Assembly: GCA_965199165.1 (NCBI GenBank)
Contig: OZ240681.1
Span: 2,108,001-2,172,000, forward strand
DNA: 64,000 nucleotides
Origin: LMUY01 sp965199165
GTDB lineage: Bacteria > Pseudomonadota > Alphaproteobacteria > Acetobacterales > Acetobacteraceae
Direction of reading: 5' to 3'
Shown: positions 51,459 to 60,392 of the stretch, piece by piece
How positions within the stretch are numbered: position 1 is the stretch's first letter
Layout of the letters: each line of letters begins with the position of its first letter
Translations under genes and position numbers: made by a program
Notes under the pieces: model-generated
What the model saw: only the letters and a program-made list of their open reading frames with translations
Databases searched by the model: none
Told to the model about the DNA's origin: nothing

Positions 51459-52231
51459 GCCACGGCCCCGGCGTCCTGCCGCCGGCGGGAGCGGCGGGAC
51501 ACCGCATTGTCGGTGGCCCCGGTGATGGCGCCCACCAGCTCGGCATTGGTGGCCTCGGGCGTGAACACGCCGTTGTTGCGGCCCAGGCGGAGCACGATGA
51601 TCCGGTCCGCCACGGCGCGGACGTCCTCCATGTTGTGGCTGATCACGATCACGCCCAGGCCGCGCGCGCGCACCCGCTCGATCAGGTCGAGCACCTCGGC
51701 CGTCTGCGCCACGCCCAGCGCGGCGGTCGGCTCGTCCAGCAGGATGAGCTGCGGCTCCAGCAGCAGGGAGCGGGCGATGGCCACGGTCTGCCGCTGGCCG
51801 CCGGACAGCGAGGCCACCGGCTCGCGCACGCTGGGGATGCGCGCCGACAGCTCGTTCAGCAGCGTCCAGGCGCGGATCTCCATCGCCACCTCGTCCAGCT
51901 GGGCGGGCTTCAGCTCCCGCCCGAGGAAGATGTTGGCGACGACGTCGAGGTTCTCGCACAGCGCCAGGTCCTGGAACACGGTGGCGATGCCCAGCGCCAG
52001 CGCGTCGCTGGGGCCGGAGAGCGTCACCGGCTTGCCGCGGAAGGTCATCGTGCCCGCGCTGGGCTGGTGCACGCCGGCCAGCACCTTGACCAGCGTGGAC
52101 TTGCCGGCGCCGTTATCCCCCACCAGCGCCACCACCTCGCCCGCGTGCACGTCGAGGTCGATTTCGGTCAGCGCGGACACGGCGCCGAACTGCTTGGAGA
52201 TGCCGCGCAGGCTGAGCACCGCCTCCGTCAC
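51455..52231 (-). CDS. Sugar ABC transporter ATP-binding protein, half-size (single ATPase domain)
   Basis: Encodes 258 residues from GTG 52231, 10 bp after the binding-protein gene; a longer frame would run into that gene. Walker A is VGDNGAGKST, the ABC signature SLSGGQRQTVAIARSL, Walker B LILLDEPTAALG, and the switch histidine VISHNMEDV. Xylose/ribose systems usually have two fused ATPase domains of about 500 residues; this gene holds only one and so must dimerise (FrcA-like). There is no second domain further on. Confidence 0.9.
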   Translation of the reverse strand: MTEAVLSLRGISKQFGAVSALTEIDLDVHAGEVVALVGDNGAGKSTLVKVLAGVHQPSAGTMTFRGKPVTLSGPSDALALGIATVFQDLALCENLDVVANIFLGRELKPAQLDEVAMEIRAWTLLNELSARIPSVREPVASLSGGQRQTVAIARSLLLEPQLILLDEPTAALGVAQTAEVLDLIERVRARGLGVIVISHNMEDVRAVADRIIVLRLGRNNGVFTPEATNAELVGAITGATDNAVSRRSRRRQDAGAVA

Positions 52232-52241
52232 GGTCCGGCGC

Positions 52242-53324
52242 CTACCGGGCGATCCCGAGCTTGGCGCAGCCGGCGGCGTAGCGGCCGGTGCACAGTACGG
52301 CGGCCGGTTCGATCGGCTTGCCATCCACCGTCTTGTCGACGATCTCGGCCTTGAGGTTGCCGGCGGTGACCAGGGCGGGGACGAAGAGCCGGGCCGGCGT
52401 GTTGAACAGCGTCGCGTCCGCCTTGGGCGTCTCCCCGCCGAGCAGCTGCACGGCCACGTCCGCCGCCGCGGCCGCGACGATCTCGCTGGGCTTGGAGATG
52501 GTGTTGTACTGGTCGCCGGCGATGATCAGCTGCAGCCCGGCGATCGTGGCATCGTTGCCCGTCACCGGCGGCACCGGGTCCACGCCGGCCGCCTTGAACG
52601 CGGCGATGGCGCCCCCCGCTGTGCCGTCATTGGCGGCGACCACGCCCACGATCTTCTTGCCGAAGCGGGAGACCTGGCCGCTGGCCCATTGCTGCGCCTT
52701 CGCCGGCGCCCATTCCGGCGTGTCGTATTCCGACAGCAGCTTGTAGCCGCCGCTTTCCAGCCCCTCGTGGATGCCCTTCTTGATCAGCCCCGCCGCCGCA
52801 TCCGTGGGTGAGCCGTTGATCTCCAGCAGCCCGGTCTCGTCCCCGGCGGCCACGTTGGCGGCCTTCAGGTGCTCGACCAGCGATTGGGCGATCGCCTTGC
52901 CCAGCGCCTCGTTGTCGAAGGAGACGTAGTAGTCCGCCGGCGTGGACGGGACCGGCCGGTCATAGGCGATTACCTTGATGCCGCGGCCCTGCGCCTGCTT
53001 GACCAGGGACGCCGCGGCGGCCGAGTCCACCGGGTCGAGCACGATGGCCTTGGCGCCCTGCGAGATGACGGAGTTGAATTGCTGCTGCTGGCGCGCGGCG
53101 TCGCCGTCCGCGTTCTGGTACAGCACCTTGCAGGTGGGGCACAGCTTCTGCATCTCTGCCACGAAGCCGGGGTGGTCATGCTCCTCATACCGGGTGGAGC
53201 TCTGGTCCGGCATCAGGAAGGCGACGGTCACGTTGGCGACGGTCGCAGCCCGGGCGCCGGGCAGTGCCAGTGCGGGTCCGGCGAGCAGGGCGGCGCTGGC
53301 GAGCAGGGTGGTCAAGCGTGACAT
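52242..53324 (-). CDS. Sugar-binding protein of ABC transporter (XylF-like)
   Basis: A 360-residue periplasmic receptor of the Peripla_BP_4 family. Signal peptide MSRLTTLLASAALLAGPALALPGARAAT. Mature segments VTVAFLMPDQSSTRYEEHDHPGFVAEMQ, SQGAKAIVLDPVDSAAAASLVKQAQGRGIKVIAYDRPV and VVAANDGTAGGAIAAFKAAG closely follow D-xylose-binding proteins (E-x2-D, D-P and N-D ligand positions). It lies 27 bp downstream of the AraC regulator. Confidence 0.9.
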   Translation of the reverse strand: MSRLTTLLASAALLAGPALALPGARAATVANVTVAFLMPDQSSTRYEEHDHPGFVAEMQKLCPTCKVLYQNADGDAARQQQQFNSVISQGAKAIVLDPVDSAAAASLVKQAQGRGIKVIAYDRPVPSTPADYYVSFDNEALGKAIAQSLVEHLKAANVAAGDETGLLEINGSPTDAAAGLIKKGIHEGLESGGYKLLSEYDTPEWAPAKAQQWASGQVSRFGKKIVGVVAANDGTAGGAIAAFKAAGVDPVPPVTGNDATIAGLQLIIAGDQYNTISKPSEIVAAAAADVAVQLLGGETPKADATLFNTPARLFVPALVTAGNLKAEIVDKTVDGKPIEPAAVLCTGRYAAGCAKLGIAR

Positions 53325-53351
53325 GGGCGTTCCTTCTTGTTTCGTTGGACG

Positions 53352-54239
53352 TCAGGCGGCGGCGGCGAAGGCCGTCCCGCTGCGGTGCAGGGCGCGGAAC
53401 CGGGACGGCGGCATGCCCTTCGCAGCGAGGAAGCGCCGGTTGAAGTTGGACAGGTTGTTGAATCCGACGGCGTAGCAGATGTCCGTCACCGGCAGCTCGG
53501 CCTGGCACAGATGCTGGCAGGCGAGTTCGATCCGCAGCGAGTTGACGTATTGCACGAACACCATCCCGGTCTGTCGCCGGAACGAACGGGAGAACGCGCT
53601 CACGCTTTGCCGGCTGAGCGCCGCCATCTCGGCCTCGCGCAGGTCGCTGGTGAAGTTGCAGCCGATGTGCTGCAGCACGGTGTTCATGGTGGCGGACAGG
53701 TAGGCCGCCGGGTCGGGCTGGAAGCCGATGCTCGCCAGCATCTCGCGGCGGGTCTCGCGGCCCAGCCGGTCCATGACCTCCATGAACAGCGCCAGGCGCT
53801 GCCCGTGCGTCGCGTCCAGCAGCGCCGTCATCAAGGGGCGTATCTGCTGGGCAAGGGCGACCGGGAAGCGGACTCCTCGGTGCGCGTCCGACAGCAGCGG
53901 CTGCAGGAGTCGCAATTCCGGGAACAAGGCCAGGCAGGAGTCGATGAAGCCGGCGGTGAACTGCAGCACCAGGCAGCGCTCGGCGACGACCTCGCCCTGC
54001 GCGACCGCGCTGATCCAGTTATGCGGCAGGTTGGGCCCGACCAGCACGAGGTCGTTGGTGTCGAACGGGCCGATGTAGTCGCCGACATGCATCCGCCCGG
54101 TCGTGGCCGTGACCAGGTGCAGCTCGTATTCCGGGTGGAAGTGCCAGCGGACCGTGCGGAACGGATAGCCGTGCGACCAAACCTTGAAGGATTGGTCCTC
54201 GCGCACCTGAACGATCTCGAGATGGGGTTCCGAGCCCAT
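53352..54239 (-). CDS. AraC-family regulator with cupin sensor domain
   Basis: About 295 residues from ATG 54239 (MGSEPHLEIVQVRED), which has GGGAGG 5 bp upstream. The N-terminal cupin sensor has VRWHFHPEYELHLV and TNDLVLVGPNLPHNW. The C-terminal double helix-turn-helix runs AALSRQSVSAFSRSFRRQTGMVFVQYVNSLRIELACQHL and ITDICYAVGFNNLSNFNRRFLAAKGMPPSRFR, complete. It is upstream of and in line with the sugar importer, which it probably activates. Confidence 0.9.
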   Translation of the reverse strand: MGSEPHLEIVQVREDQSFKVWSHGYPFRTVRWHFHPEYELHLVTATTGRMHVGDYIGPFDTNDLVLVGPNLPHNWISAVAQGEVVAERCLVLQFTAGFIDSCLALFPELRLLQPLLSDAHRGVRFPVALAQQIRPLMTALLDATHGQRLALFMEVMDRLGRETRREMLASIGFQPDPAAYLSATMNTVLQHIGCNFTSDLREAEMAALSRQSVSAFSRSFRRQTGMVFVQYVNSLRIELACQHLCQAELPVTDICYAVGFNNLSNFNRRFLAAKGMPPSRFRALHRSGTAFAAAA

Positions 54240-54322
54240 GGTCCTCCCAAACCTTGGTTGGCCGGCAATTTCGCCTGACCATTTGACTGTTGTCGGACCG
54301 TAAGGTGCCTCAGGGCCCAATG

Positions 54323-54430
54323 CTACGCGCTTTGCAGCGCAGCAATGATACTATTTTGCCGCCACGCCAGCTGGATCACGACCTTTCCGACGGGGCCGGC
54401 GCTCTCGAGGTGTCCGTAGGCCGCGCGGGC
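54323..54430 (-). pseudogene. C-terminal remnant of a zinc-type/quinone oxidoreductase (MDR family)
   Basis: In one minus-strand frame this reads ARAAYGHLESAGPVGKVVIQ and then runs to a stop at 54323. The AYGHLESAGPVGKVVI stretch is the C-terminal signature of medium-chain quinone reductases/alcohol dehydrogenases; the N-terminal 300 residues are missing and upstream sequence to 54511 is not coding for it. Interpreted as a gene remnant within a 272-bp gap. Confidence 0.5.
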
Positions 54431-54511
54431 CTGTTTTCTCCAGATCTCCGTGCGACACGATCGGCTTTCCGTACCGACCCTGCTGGTTCTACAGCGCCAT
54501 GCATCGGGGCC

Positions 54512-55396
54512 TCACCCAGAAGGAGAGGGAGCACCATCCCCAGTCAAGCTGAAACGATCGTCGTCCTTCGGATCGTGAGGAGCGCACACTCCCTTCTTGA
54601 ACGCCGTAGCCTTGAAGAAGGTGTAGCAGAACACCCCATCCGGCTCCGCGGTCCGCAGCAGCGCCCGGATGCCGGCGTCGAAGGCTTCGGCGTTCGTCAG
54701 CCCGGCGCGGATCGCCTCCTCCCGCACGCCGGCCACCATCGCCGTGAAGGTACGCCGGATGAAGCCGTCCACCAACCCGGGCCGCCCGGCGTCCACGTAG
54801 ACCTGCCGGGGTGAAACGCGGACGTCGCAGAAATCCGCCGCGGCCAGCAGCGGGCGGAGGCGCCGTCCGATCTCGGCGTCGCCCCCCGCCGCCCGCTGCA
54901 AGGTCACCTGGCAGCGGATCGCCTCGCGGGCCGCCGGATCGTCGGGGTGGAACAGGGTGGAGCCGTGGTCACCCTCGATGAGGGTCAGGCTCCCGCCCGG
55001 CCGCAGCACCCGCCGCAAGTCGCCCAAGGCCGTCCGGGGGTCTGCCAAGTGCTCCAGCACGAAGCAGACGAAGGCGTGGTCGAAGCTGGCGTCCGCGAAG
55101 GGCAGGGCCCGCAGGTCACCGAGCTGGAACGTCGGCGAGGATAAGCCTGCCGCGCGGATGCGGGCCGCGGCCTCGGCCAGGGAGGCCGGCGCGATATCGA
55201 GGCTGGTGAGCCGAATGCCGGGGCTGTTGCGGACCAGCGGCACGGTCTGCGCGCCGGTGCCGCAACCCGCCTCCAGCACGTCGCTGCCGGGCGGGTACGA
55301 CACGTCGTGGTGCAGCAGCGCCTCCAGCGTCGCGGCCTGGTCGCTCAGGCGCCGGCCCTCCGACTCCTCGTAGCCGTGCACGTAACGTCCCTGCAT
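54512..55396 (-). CDS. Class I SAM-dependent methyltransferase
   Basis: A 294-residue methyltransferase. ATG 55396 gives MQGRYVHGYEESEGRRLSDQAATLEALLHHDVSYP, matching a family in which the first ten residues (GRYVHGY-x3-E-x2-RL-x2-QA) are highly conserved. The SAM motif is VLEAGCGTGAQTV, then LTSLDIAPASLAEA, LPFADASFDHAFVCFVLEHL and LRPGGSLTLIEGDHGS. The substrate is not known; UbiE-like small-molecule methylation is the usual description. It is 80 bp downstream of the AraC regulator on the same strand. Confidence 0.85.
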   Translation of the reverse strand: MQGRYVHGYEESEGRRLSDQAATLEALLHHDVSYPPGSDVLEAGCGTGAQTVPLVRNSPGIRLTSLDIAPASLAEAAARIRAAGLSSPTFQLGDLRALPFADASFDHAFVCFVLEHLADPRTALGDLRRVLRPGGSLTLIEGDHGSTLFHPDDPAAREAIRCQVTLQRAAGGDAEIGRRLRPLLAAADFCDVRVSPRQVYVDAGRPGLVDGFIRRTFTAMVAGVREEAIRAGLTNAEAFDAGIRALLRTAEPDGVFCYTFFKATAFKKGVCAPHDPKDDDRFSLTGDGAPSPSG

Positions 55397-55476
55397 GGAT
55401 GGCACCCCGTTCCTGGCGACCGCCCTTCTGCGGCAGGTCAGAGGCAGCGGTCTTGAACCCGATTGCGGGGCTGCAC

Positions 55477-56286
55477 TCAGGCGATGGCGGCGCGATACCG
55501 CGCGGGGGTGATGCCGAGCTGGCGACGAAACGCGCGGGTCAGGTGGCTCTGGTCGGCGAACCCGGCCTCGACCGCCGCCTCGGCGGGGCACCGGCCGGCC
55601 GCGAGCAGCCGCCGGGCCAAGCGCACGCGCTGCTGCAGGAGGTAGGCGTGCGGCGTCATCCCGACCGCCCGGGCGAAGCCGCGCAGGAGCTGGAAGCGGC
55701 TGACGCCGGAGAGCGCGGCCAGGTCCGCCAGGGTCGCCGGCTGTGCAGGCGCCGCGGCCAACCGCCGGAGGGCCAGGCTCACGGAGGGCGGCGGCCCGGT
55801 GCGGGGCAGCGGCCGGGTGCCATGACGGGTCAGGAGCAGCGCGAGCATCCGCAGCACGCCTTCTTCCGCGGCGAGCCCATCGTGGGCCGGCTCGGTCAGG
55901 CAGGCGAAGAGCTGGCCGAAGCGATCGGCGAGAAGGGGATCGTGCAGGACCGGGCGGGCGATCTCCGCCTCGCCGCGCAGGTCCTCCGGCATCGCCCCCG
56001 CGAGGACGCCGGCGTCGAGGTAGAGCATCCGCCAGGACCGCACCGCGCCCTGGACGGGATCGCCGTCGTGCACCTCCCCGGGATTGACGGTGATGACGTC
56101 GCCGGCGACCGCCTCGACGGGACCGACGCCGCTCCACGAGCGATGGGCGCCGGCGTGCAGGACGCCGACCCCGAACCCGTCATGGGCGTGTCGGGGAAAG
56201 GATCGGTCGGAGGCGAGGGCGACCGCCTCGATCCCGGAGATGGCGGTCCGGTGCTGCTCCGCTCGGTGGTGTCCGCCTGACGCCAT
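55477..56286 (-). CDS. AraC-family transcriptional regulator
   Basis: A 269-residue regulator. The N-terminal sensor region has FPRHAHDGFGVGVLHAGAHRS and GDVITVNPGEVHDG, a cupin of the AraC_binding type. The C-terminal HTH pair is TLADLAALSGVSRFQLLRGFARAVGMTPHAYLLQQRVRLARRLLAAG and EAAVEAGFADQSHLTRAFRRQLGITPARYR. Its start lies directly after the stop of the SDR gene (adjacent bases), so the two are probably translated from one transcript. Target is unknown. Confidence 0.9.
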   Translation of the reverse strand: MASGGHHRAEQHRTAISGIEAVALASDRSFPRHAHDGFGVGVLHAGAHRSWSGVGPVEAVAGDVITVNPGEVHDGDPVQGAVRSWRMLYLDAGVLAGAMPEDLRGEAEIARPVLHDPLLADRFGQLFACLTEPAHDGLAAEEGVLRMLALLLTRHGTRPLPRTGPPPSVSLALRRLAAAPAQPATLADLAALSGVSRFQLLRGFARAVGMTPHAYLLQQRVRLARRLLAAGRCPAEAAVEAGFADQSHLTRAFRRQLGITPARYRAAIA

Positions 56287-57309
56287 TCAGCGCCGGAGCG
56301 TCCGTCCGATCGCCCGCGCGGCCAGGGCCGGCCCGATCATCAACGGCGACGTAGCCAGCATCGCCAGGCTGGCAGCGCCCACCAGGAGCAAGCCGGCCGC
56401 CACGGCATCGCCCTGCCGGCTGGTGTAGATGTCGCGCCGGCTGTTGGCCTCCGCGTCGAAGCGGCCGTGTGCCGCCTGCTGCCCACCGGGCGCCGGGTCG
56501 TAGAGGTTCCCGTCGGCGGGTGGGACCGCCTTGTTCCCCAGTTGGTCGTAGCCCTTCTTGGCCAGGGCCTTGTCCACCAGGCCCGGCGCCAAACGGGCGG
56601 CGAAGATGGTGGGCGGGGTGGAAGACCCGACGAACACGTCGCGCCGCCGGTGCGTGGCAGCGAACAGGATCGCGTCGGCCGCGACCTCCGGCTGATAGGG
56701 GCCGGGCGCCTGCGCCTGCCGCCCGGTCTTGTTGCGCGCCCAGTCGAACTGCGGCGTGTTCACCGCCGGGAGGTGCACCATGGTGAGGTGGACCCGGCTG
56801 CGATCGTGGATCAGTTCGGACCGCAAGGCCTCCGTGAAGCCGCGCAGGGCGAACTTGGCGCCGCAATAAGGTGCCTGGAGCGGGATCGCCCGCCAGGACA
56901 GGACCGAGCTGACCTGCACGATCGTGCCCGACTTCATGCGCTTCAGGGCGGCCATGGTGCCGTGGACCGCGCCGAGATAGGTGACCTCCGTCACGCGCCG
57001 CACCTCGGCCGCGTCCAGGTCCTTGATGGGCGAGTAGACCGTCGCCATCGCATTGTTGACCCAGACGTCCACCGGACCCAGAGCGACCTCGATCTCGTCG
57101 GCGGCGACTTCCACGGCATCGGCTTCGGCGACGTCGGCCACGACGGTGTGGACGCGCACACCCATCGCCTCGAGCTCCGCCTTGGCTTGGGCCAGCCGTT
57201 CCGGTCCGCGGGCGATCAAGCCGACGTCGTAGCCCTTCGCCGCGAACGCCTTGGCCGTGGCCCGCCCGATCCCGGCGCTCCCACCCGTGATGACGACGAT
57301 CTGTGCCAT
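56287..57309 (-). CDS. SDR-family oxidoreductase with C-terminal hydrophobic tail
   Basis: Encodes 340 residues from ATG 57309, GGAG 8 bp upstream. VVITGGSAGIGRATAKAFAAKG, NNAMATVYSP, QVSSVLSWRAIP and YCGAKFALRGF are the SDR cofactor, structural and catalytic segments. A C-terminal extension of about 90 residues (from VPPADGNLYDPAPGG) ends in GLLLVGAASLAMLATSPLMIGPALAARAIG, one or two membrane segments, so the protein may be membrane-associated. This extended form is common in Rhizobiales/Acetobacteraceae. Substrate unknown. Confidence 0.85.
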   Translation of the reverse strand: MAQIVVITGGSAGIGRATAKAFAAKGYDVGLIARGPERLAQAKAELEAMGVRVHTVVADVAEADAVEVAADEIEVALGPVDVWVNNAMATVYSPIKDLDAAEVRRVTEVTYLGAVHGTMAALKRMKSGTIVQVSSVLSWRAIPLQAPYCGAKFALRGFTEALRSELIHDRSRVHLTMVHLPAVNTPQFDWARNKTGRQAQAPGPYQPEVAADAILFAATHRRRDVFVGSSTPPTIFAARLAPGLVDKALAKKGYDQLGNKAVPPADGNLYDPAPGGQQAAHGRFDAEANSRRDIYTSRQGDAVAAGLLLVGAASLAMLATSPLMIGPALAARAIGRTLRR

Positions 57310-57515
57310 GCTGCGCTCCAATCCTTGCGTGCGAGTTGGCACGGCAGCCCGATCATGCAAGCCGCGGCCATCTCCCGTCATCGCGAGCCAAGCGCGGCGA
57401 GCCACCCGTCTACGGTTCCGGCGCATCCCGCCGGCTTGCGGGAGCGGACTGCTTTGTCTAGACAGGCCTGCATTGCTGCCCCGCGGCGCGGGCATGGCAC
57501 GGTGCAGGAGGTTGG

Positions 57516-58880
57516 ATGGCACGCACCGACAAGATGAAGCTCGCGACCTTCATCTACTCGTATGGCAACAACCCGGCGGCCTGGCGCCATCCCGGCTCAC
57601 CGGTGGATGCCGGCAACAACTTCGCGCACATGCTGAACGTCGCCAAGCTTTCCGAACGCGGCAAGTTCGACTTCATGTTCCTGGCCGACTCCCCGGCCGC
57701 TGCGGTAGGCAGCTGGGAGGCGCTGAAGCGGCTGCCGCACAAGATGAACCGGTTCGAGCCGCTCACCCTGCTCTCGGCGCTGGCGGTCACCACGGAGCGG
57801 ATCGGGCTGGCCGCCACGCTCTCCACCAGCTACTACGAGCCCTACAACGTCGCCCGGCTGTTCGCCTCGCTCGACCACCTCAGCAAGGGCCGCGCCTGCT
57901 GGAACGTGGTCACGTCCGACCACGACGAGACCGGCTACAACTTCAACCGCGAAGGCCTCGATCCGCACGCCGTGCGCTACGAGCGGGCGCGCGAGTTCCT
58001 CGACGTCTGCTGCGGCCTGTGGGACGGCTGGGAGAAGGACGCGCTGCTGAACGACCGCGCCGGCGGCGTCTACCTCGATGACAGCCGGGTCCACGTGCTC
58101 AACCATCGGGGCAAGCACTTCAAGGTGCGCGGCCCGCTCAACCTGGCCCGCTCGCCGCAAGCCCGGCCGGTGATCGCGCAGGCGGGCGGCTCGCCGGCCG
58201 GCATCGAGCTGGCGGCGCAGTCGGCCGAAGTGGTGTTCACCCGCTCCGCCGGTTTGGAGCGCAACCGGGATTTCTACGCCACGCTGAAGGGGCGCATGGC
58301 CCGCTATGGACGGCGGCCGGACCAGCTCAGCATCATGCCCGGCCTGCCGGTGCACGTGGGCGAGACCCGGGCCGAGGTGGCGGCCAAGGTGAGGTTCCTG
58401 CACGACAACCTCCACCCCGCCGTAGGCCTGCAGATGCTGTCGGAGTTCCTGGAGGTCGACCTCTCGGACGTGCCGCTCGACCGGCCGTTCCCACGCGACC
58501 GGCTGCCGGAGACGCCCAAGGGCTCGAAGGCGCTGTTCGAATTGGTGCGCGAGTTCGTGCTGGGAGGTCACACGGTGGGTGAGCTGATCCGGCTGTATGC
58601 CGAGAAGCAGACCGGCGGCGGGGTGCACGGCACGCCGACGGAGGTCGCGGACTACATGGAGGAGTGGTTCGTCGGCGGCGCCGCGGACGGCTTCATCCTG
58701 CAGATGCCGACGCTGCCCTCGGCCTTGGAGGATTTCGTGCGGCTGGTGGTGCCGGAGCTGCAGCGGCGCGGGCTGTTCCGCACCGACTACGCCGGCATGA
58801 CGCTGCGCGACCACCTCGGCCTGGACGAGCCGGCGAACCGCTTTACCGCCGCTCGCGCCCAGGCCGCCGCATCCGCATGA
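57516..58880 (+). CDS. FMN-dependent monooxygenase, NtaA/SnaA/DszA family
   Basis: A 454-residue bacterial luciferase-fold monooxygenase that uses reduced FMN from a separate reductase. Start ATG 57516 with GGAGG nearby. Diagnostic segments are AAWRHPGSPVDAGNNFAHMLNVAKLSERGKFDFMFLADS, FEPLTLLSALAVTTERIGLAATLSTSYYEPYNVAR, GRACWNVVTSDHDETGYNFNREG and GKHFKVRGPLN. Substrates in the family include nitrilotriacetate, dibenzothiophene sulfone, dimethyl sulfide and S-succinocysteine. It heads an operon with an amino-acid-type ABC importer, which favours a modified amino acid or organosulfur substrate. Confidence 0.9.
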   Translation: MARTDKMKLATFIYSYGNNPAAWRHPGSPVDAGNNFAHMLNVAKLSERGKFDFMFLADSPAAAVGSWEALKRLPHKMNRFEPLTLLSALAVTTERIGLAATLSTSYYEPYNVARLFASLDHLSKGRACWNVVTSDHDETGYNFNREGLDPHAVRYERAREFLDVCCGLWDGWEKDALLNDRAGGVYLDDSRVHVLNHRGKHFKVRGPLNLARSPQARPVIAQAGGSPAGIELAAQSAEVVFTRSAGLERNRDFYATLKGRMARYGRRPDQLSIMPGLPVHVGETRAEVAAKVRFLHDNLHPAVGLQMLSEFLEVDLSDVPLDRPFPRDRLPETPKGSKALFELVREFVLGGHTVGELIRLYAEKQTGGGVHGTPTEVADYMEEWFVGGAADGFILQMPTLPSALEDFVRLVVPELQRRGLFRTDYAGMTLRDHLGLDEPANRFTAARAQAAASA

Positions 58881-58903
58881 CCAGCTTAGGAGGTGCCTCC
58901 ACC

Positions 58904-59719
58904 ATGATCCGCCGCCACCTGCTCGCCTGCCTCGCCGTGCTCGCCCTGCCGCCGCTCGCAGCCCGGGCGGACGTGCTTGCCGACGTGAAGTCCGCCGGGG
59001 TGCTGAAGATCGGCACCGAGACGGAGTTCGCGCCGTTCGACTACATCGACGCGGACAAGCATGTCGGCTTCAACGTCGACTTCTTCGAAGCCCTGGGCAA
59101 GGACCACGGGCTGAAGGTCGAATGGGTGGCGCTGCCCTGGAACGGCGTGCTGCCGGGGCTGGAGTCCGGCAAGTTCGACATGGTCGCCGGTCCGGCGATC
59201 ATCACCAAGGCGCGGCTGGAGCGCTATGTGTTCTCCTCGCCGATCGCCGAGGGCACGGTGACGCTGGTCAAGCGCGCCAGCGACGCCTCCATCCAGAAGC
59301 CGGCCGACATCGCCGGCAAGTCGGTCGGGGGCGGCCGCGGTTCCAACCAGCTGCAGCAGTTGAAGGAATTCGCGGCGACGCTGACGCCGGCGCCCACCGT
59401 GCGGGAATACACCGGCGCCAACGAGACGGAGGCCGACATGGCGACCGGGCGCATCGTCGGCTTCGCCACGTCGCTGCCCAATGCGCTGACGGCGGCCAAG
59501 CAGCGGCCGGCCGCCTTCGCCGTGGTGTTGCCGCCGTTCGGGCCAAAGGCCTATCTGGGCTTCATCGGCCGCAAGGACGCGGCCTCCGCCAGCCTGATGC
59601 AGATGGTGGACGACGAGATCGCCACCATGAAGAAGGACGGCCGCTTCGCCCAGCTGCAGGAGAAATGGTTCGGCGCCGCGACCGACCTGCCGGTGAGCGT
59701 GACGGAGCCGACCAGCTGA
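58904..59719 (+). CDS. Polar amino-acid ABC transporter substrate-binding protein
   Basis: A 271-residue SBP_bac_3 protein with Sec signal MIRRHLLACLAVLALPPLAARADV. AGGAGG lies 10 bp before ATG 58904; ATG 58877 is a less likely start. Mature segments GVLKIGTETEFAPFDYIDADKHVGFNVDFFEAL, GLESGKFDMVAGPAIITKARLERYVFSSPI and QEKWFGA are standard for the family. It lies 23 bp downstream of the monooxygenase gene and supplies ligand to the two permeases. Confidence 0.92.
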   Translation: MIRRHLLACLAVLALPPLAARADVLADVKSAGVLKIGTETEFAPFDYIDADKHVGFNVDFFEALGKDHGLKVEWVALPWNGVLPGLESGKFDMVAGPAIITKARLERYVFSSPIAEGTVTLVKRASDASIQKPADIAGKSVGGGRGSNQLQQLKEFAATLTPAPTVREYTGANETEADMATGRIVGFATSLPNALTAAKQRPAAFAVVLPPFGPKAYLGFIGRKDAASASLMQMVDDEIATMKKDGRFAQLQEKWFGAATDLPVSVTEPTS

Positions 59720-59750
59720 TAGTCGCCGCCCGGCCGGAGCGGCGTCCGGC

Positions 59751-60392
59751 GTGACGGCGGCGCTGTTCCTGCTGATGGTGCAGGCGGCGCTGGTCACCGC
59801 CGCGATCAGCGCCGTCGCCATGGTGCTCGGCATCGCGCTCGGCATCCTGCTCTGCGGCGTGCTGCTGGCGCCGAGCCCGTGGCTGCGCGTGCCGGCGCGC
59901 CTCTACGTCAGCTTCTTCCGGGGCGTGCCGCTGCTGGTGCAGCTGCTGCTGTTCTACCACCTGCTGCCGGTGGTCGGGATCAACATATCCTCCCTCGGTT
60001 CGGCGATCCTGGCGTTGACGCTCTGTACCGCGGCCTACCAGGCGGAGAACCTGCGCGGCGGCTTCCTTTCCGTGCCGCGCGGCCTGCGGGAGGCGGCGGT
60101 GCTGGTGGGGCTCGGCCCGGTGCAGCGCTTCCGCCGCATCGACGCGCCGATCGCGCTGCGCCTGACCGTGCCGGCGATGGTGAACGAAGCGATCGGCATC
60201 CTGCACGCCTCGGCGCTGATTTCCGTCGTTGGCGTGGTGGAGTTGACCAAGACGGCGCGCAACTTCGCCGCCGCGACGTTCGAGCCGCTGCCGTTCTACG
60301 CCTGCGCCGGGCTGCTCTATCTGGGCCTGACCTACGTCGTCCTGGCGGCCGGCGCGCTGGCGGAACGGCGGCTCGTGGTGCGCCACGCTTGA
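59751..60392 (+). CDS. Amino-acid ABC transporter permease (HisM/GlnP family), first of two
   Basis: A 213-residue inner-membrane permease from GTG 59751. YVSFFRGVPLLVQLLLFYHLLPVVG is the conserved R-G-x-P-L-x2-Q motif, and LREAAVLVGLGPVQRFRRIDAPIALRLTVP the EAA loop. Five hydrophobic segments. The stop overlaps the TTG start of the next permease (TTGA), and both point to a heterodimeric channel. Confidence 0.9.
   Translation: MTAALFLLMVQAALVTAAISAVAMVLGIALGILLCGVLLAPSPWLRVPARLYVSFFRGVPLLVQLLLFYHLLPVVGINISSLGSAILALTLCTAAYQAENLRGGFLSVPRGLREAAVLVGLGPVQRFRRIDAPIALRLTVPAMVNEAIGILHASALISVVGVVELTKTARNFAAATFEPLPFYACAGLLYLGLTYVVLAAGALAERRLVVRHA

Noticed and set aside
54321..54344. Imperfect hairpin TGCT..GCGC / GCGC..AGCA as a terminator
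   Set aside because: Mismatched stem, no T-run, and it overlaps the end of a gene remnant.
57455..57464. TGTCTAGACA palindrome upstream of the FMN monooxygenase
   Set aside because: Ten-base palindromes are expected dozens of times in 64 kb, and it has no adjacent dedicated regulator.
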